Below are positions 17,949 through 20,938 of a stretch of 20,938 nt of DNA, one piece after another. The first letter of the stretch is position 1. The number at the start of each line of letters is the position of its first letter. Source of the DNA: Basidiobolus ranarum (lineage: Eukaryota; Basidiobolomycota; Basidiobolomycetes; Basidiobolales); NCBI GenBank assembly GCA_040143965.1, contig JASJQH010000216.1:1-20938 (forward strand), read 5' to 3'. Below the pieces are notes generated by a model. The model was not told the origin of the DNA, searched no databases, and saw only the letters and a program-made list of their open reading frames with translations. The position numbers and the translations under genes were made by a program.

Positions 17949-18578
17949 CGCAACGAATAATACTCTACCTAAGGGTAACCGTATATACAATATAATTGTT
18001 TCATTGAATACCCACTCCATACCTAAGTGACTGAACGATATTTTTCACCTACGAGTTATCACTCCACTTTTATTTTACCACTCTCTTTGTGTTTTCACTC
18101 TCTAAGGTTGACATCTCAGTTGTGTCATTCTTTGGTATACTCGATTATTCTACTAGTTAGCATATATCTTTCGTTCGTTCGCACACCGGTCTCGCGAATT
18201 ATTTTAAATATTTCCTCAACAACTGTATAAAAGAATTGAATTCCGCTTCAATGTGAACACCACTGTGTTGCTTCTACGATCAAACTATTCAATAAACTAG
18301 CCTCTTGTCAAATTAAACGATTTAATGGTCGCACATTATCCTTACCTAAGAATTAGCGTGACCAAGTATTACCTGCTGAGACTCTCAAATTCAAGAACAC
18401 CTTGAAGTCTAGAACTATTACAACCTTTATAGTCACTGCATATGATTGATTGCCTGAATCCTGTATATCAAGTTATACACCAACCTCAATAACAACCGCA
18501 TCTTAGCATCATCCAATCAACTTCCCCATCGAAATAGTCTAAATTAAAGGTTTGTTTATGGTTAGGAAAGGGTAGAGC
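17949..18578. other. 3' region of the SMP-LTD gene, no gene seen
   Basis: AT- and pyrimidine-rich spacer. AATAAA at 18291-18296 is the first clear poly(A)-like signal after the SMP-LTD stop, 343 bp away, so either the 3' UTR is long or an atypical signal is used. The 67-codon frame at 18027-18230 is low-complexity and not accepted. Confidence 0.5.
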
Positions 18579-18809
18579 ATGAAGACGAGTACGGATGCGG
18601 GTGCGGGTATTGGTGTAAGTTACAGGATTATGGATGACTTCGATTTCCAGGTGGAACGCCATTTAACCTTTTTGGAGGAACATCAATTAAACCAAAAGGG
18701 ATTGTTGAGGAGAATTCAATCTACTGCCCAGAAAATACCTGGGTATCAGTTGTTGACAGGCTCCGACTATTCCCTTTCTTCCCATGGGATGCGTCTGGAA
18801 GAGAGTTAG
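18579..18809 (+). CDS. Doubtful small hypothetical ORF, 76 aa
   Basis: I do not recognise it. It starts with a true ATG, with an in-frame TAG two codons upstream. The product is acidic-basic mixed and probably helical in the middle (FQVERHLTFLEEHQ), with no signal peptide, membrane segment or cysteine pattern. No TATA box at a suitable distance and no AATAAA closely downstream were seen. It sits between the SMP-LTD gene and the small secreted peptide gene, on the same strand as both. It could be a real small protein, an exon, or chance. Confidence 0.25.
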   Translation: MKTSTDAGAGIGVSYRIMDDFDFQVERHLTFLEEHQLNQKGLLRRIQSTAQKIPGYQLLTGSDYSLSSHGMRLEES

Positions 18810-18931
18810 GTCACGACCAACATTTTTCTCGATTGCTGCCAGCTCACAGAGAGTAATATTTGACGTATTGTGACGAAGAATGTGTCCAATGAAAAGGGTA
18901 CCTGTTAAATTGAAGAAGAGGAAGGATTCTG

Positions 18932-18938
18932 TATATAA
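18932..18938 (+). promoter_or_regulatory. TATA box of the small secreted peptide gene
   Basis: TATATAA lies about 50 bp before the start codon of the peptide gene. Confidence 0.6.
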
Positions 18939-18987
18939 TCGCACGACGAAGTGGTATGCTTTACAATAAACCTCGAGTCCAACCAAG

Positions 18988-19235
18988 ATGAACATCACCA
19001 AACTTATTTCCACCACCCTCTTCCTCGGGATATTTACAATGGCAGTGAACGCTGACAAGTGTAAGTTGTGTATTGGACTAATTGGTCACTTTCTCCCTTC
19101 AACGAATAAGAATACTCACTTGCCTATCTATATTTAGATTGCGGAGGAGGATCCAAACGTGAATGCCACTTTCAATCGTACCCACCAAAGCAAGTCTGTA
19201 ACTGCGTCGCTTGCACATATCCAGTTAATTGCTAA
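18988..19235 (+). CDS. Small secreted cysteine-rich peptide, two exons, 56 aa
   Basis: Family not recognised. Exons 18988-19060 and 19138-19235 are joined across a 77-nt intron with a GTAAGT donor and a TATTTAG acceptor; the Tyr codon at the junction is split. Exon 1 encodes a clear signal peptide (MNITKLISTTLFLG..., cleavage likely after about residue 22). Exon 2 encodes a mature peptide of about 34 aa with six cysteines spaced C-x7-C-x10-C-x-C-x2-C-x5-C, ending on the last Cys, which would allow three disulfides. A TATA box lies 50 bp upstream and AATAAA about 90 bp past the stop, so all parts of a small gene are present at expected distances. The layout fits an effector-, defensin- or knottin-like peptide. 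The role is unknown. A 123-codon frame on the opposite strand overlaps it but shows no domain. Confidence 0.75.
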
Positions 19236-19323
19236 CTCTATATGTCAATTTCCCGACTTTTTATTGATGGCCAGATAGTTTATATTTGCATTACGTTAGC
19301 TCTGTAGCCGTAGTTGCAGAATG

Positions 19324-19329
19324 AATAAA
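19324..19329 (+). terminator. Poly(A) signal of the small peptide gene
   Basis: AATAAA about 90 bp past the peptide stop codon. Confidence 0.5.
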
Positions 19330-20938
19330 CTAATTTCACCAGATGGATGCAACATCCGATTTAACTGATGTTTACCAAAGCAACGCAAGCAACATCTTTC
19401 ATATACAAATGATGCCCTTATCACGCGTATTCATCACTGACATTGACAAAAGTATTATCCAAGAGTGACGATGGAACGGAATATTTGAAATACACCCAGT
19501 GCATCAAGAACAATAAAGCATAAAGAATAAGTGCAGTTGATGGTCATGCAGAGACATTATGAGGTACATATTGATGTTTATTATGCATCTTCTGTTATCA
19601 TTTATAAGATACATCTTACATTTTGATTCGGTTTCAATACAATTCATATATCCAAAGCTCCCCAAGTGTTTTTCTAACTTTTGGAATACCCTAGAAATGC
19701 TCATCTATAGATGCTACTTTCTATTTCCTACCAATATATTGTACTTCATCATCATGGTTGAGTCCGAATGTAAGTACTCTATTTCAGAAAATCAAAATCA
19801 CATATAACACTCGTAAGTATCTTAATAGCTCCCAACTGAACTTCAAAACATCAAGCAGAATGTGAAATGCACCTGTCTTGATGAAAAGAATCCTGGTAGA
19901 GTTTCTTTTTAATAAACTGAAGCCTCGAGTGACCATTGTTGACTCTATTCAACCGGCGGAAAGTTATTGGCCAAATAAAATTGAGTAGGCCTGAGATATC
20001 TATATTACAAATGAATTATCTCTCACTGCAGGTTCGTATTATTAAATCACATTTGTAAGTATTATATCTTTATCTTCCCATGCTAAGCGAATAATATATA
20101 TTAAATAGTTTATATTCCAATGACCATGTATTAGAATATGTTGTTAGCTTGGTTGGCTTCCGTATGATTGACAACAAGAAGCTATTATGATAATGCATCA
20201 GTTTTGAGCATTTTTGCTCAGGATAATGAGAAGGCGGGAAAGGTTGTCTAATATCGATAGTCAGGCTTTAGTACCAATCTTTTGCCATATGCTTTGGATT
20301 ATGTTCTAATTGAAGTGTAGATCTCTCAATATCTGTCTTACAGTCAAATGTAGCTAAAAGGTTATGGTGAATATTCATTTAGAACTTGCCATTCAATCAA
20401 GAGACTATGCAATAGAAGCCTGCGCCATTGGTTTAGAGGTCAAGGTCATGTGATTTTTTCTCCAAATTATCAAAAGTTGCTCTTGCTAACTCGCAGTTGT
20501 TATCATACCATACAAATTTAGCTATATTTTGCTAATTCTAATTAGACTCGATTTGGTAATATCCAGATAAAGAACAAACTCTCAGAGTATCGGTGCTTGT
20601 TGGTATTGTTGCACATTATATCCGTTAGAATAGTAATACGAGATGAATTTATTAGCCATCAGACTCCAACTCGATATGGAGTAGAATAATGAAACTGGTT
20701 GTATCTCCAGAGGAGATTGAGAACCTAAATATGTATATTGTTGCTGTTGAAATTAGCATTGCCTAAACACCTATATAGTCATATATAGCTTAGTATTTAG
20801 TTATCCTATATTGAACTAAGATGTCTCCCGTTATTTGGTATCGGAATTTACTTAGAAGTTTGAAGATATATAGATTTTGATAACTTATGCTAGAAGCCCC
20901 AAACTTTGCACACATGTTCCTGGGACCTTCCTTAACAC
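19330..20938. other. AT-rich right-hand flank, no gene supported
   Basis: Stops are frequent on both strands. The 82-codon frame at 19559-19807 is made of AT-rich hydrophobic codons and lacks any domain. A 6-bp stem with a TTTT loop (TGAGCA / TGCTCA) sits at 20205-20220. A stretch near 20430 resembles a tRNA A-box but has no matching B-box or cloverleaf. No mobile element ends or tandem repeats were seen. Confidence 0.55.

Noticed and set aside
18687-19058. 123-codon minus-strand frame
   Set aside because: It lies opposite the small secreted peptide exon and the 76-aa frame, has no domain, and the plus strand has TATA, splice and poly(A) signals in order.
19559-19807. 82-codon hydrophobic frame
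   Set aside because: The hydrophobicity is explained by AT-rich codons; there is no promoter or domain.
20425-20455. tRNA-like A-box (TTGGTTTAGAGGTCAAGG)
   Set aside because: No B-box at the right distance and no cloverleaf can be folded; a weak B-box-like match near 20545 is too far and off-consensus.

Overview
The window looks like nuclear DNA of a filamentous fungus. It has short spliceosomal introns (mostly 60-77 nt, one of 121 nt) with GTAAGT-type donors, AT-rich spacers, TATA boxes, AATAAA-type poly(A) signals, and fungal wall enzymes: a GH18 chitinase and a GH72 glucanosyltransferase with a cysteine-rich carbohydrate-binding module. There is no operon structure. I cannot name the species. 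A zygomycete-grade (early-diverging) lineage is my guess, not something the sequence proves.

Layout from left to right: a GC-richer patch at the left edge (possible end of a gene cut by the window); a five-exon glutathione S-transferase (+, 754-1660); a 1.5 kb spacer; an intronless, cysteine-rich, probably GPI-anchored surface protein (+, 3224-3787); a four-exon secreted GH18 chitinase (-, 4298-5710); a six-exon DOMON/cytochrome b561 membrane redox protein (-, 6693-8143); a 2.5 kb spacer; an intronless secreted polysaccharide lyase of family PL14 (+, 10700-11554); a two-exon GPI-type GH72 beta-1,3-glucanosyltransferase (-, 12656-14230); an intronless ER membrane protein with PH and SMP-LTD lipid-transfer domains (Nvj2/TEX2 type, +, 15699-17948); a doubtful 76-aa ORF; a two-exon 56-aa secreted peptide with six cysteines (+, 18988-19235); and 1.7 kb of AT-rich DNA with no gene I can support.

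Six of the eight well-supported genes carry an N-terminal secretion signal and act at or outside the cell surface: wall remodelling (chitinase, GH72), polyuronate cleavage (PL14), trans-membrane electron transfer (DOMON-b561), and two cysteine-rich proteins of unknown role. This reads as a secretome-rich stretch. Nothing in the sequence shows that the genes are co-regulated. All multi-exon models were spliced by hand and keep frame across every junction; the least certain junction is between GST exons 1 and 2. No transposon, virus-derived element, rRNA, convincing tRNA or CRISPR array was recognised.
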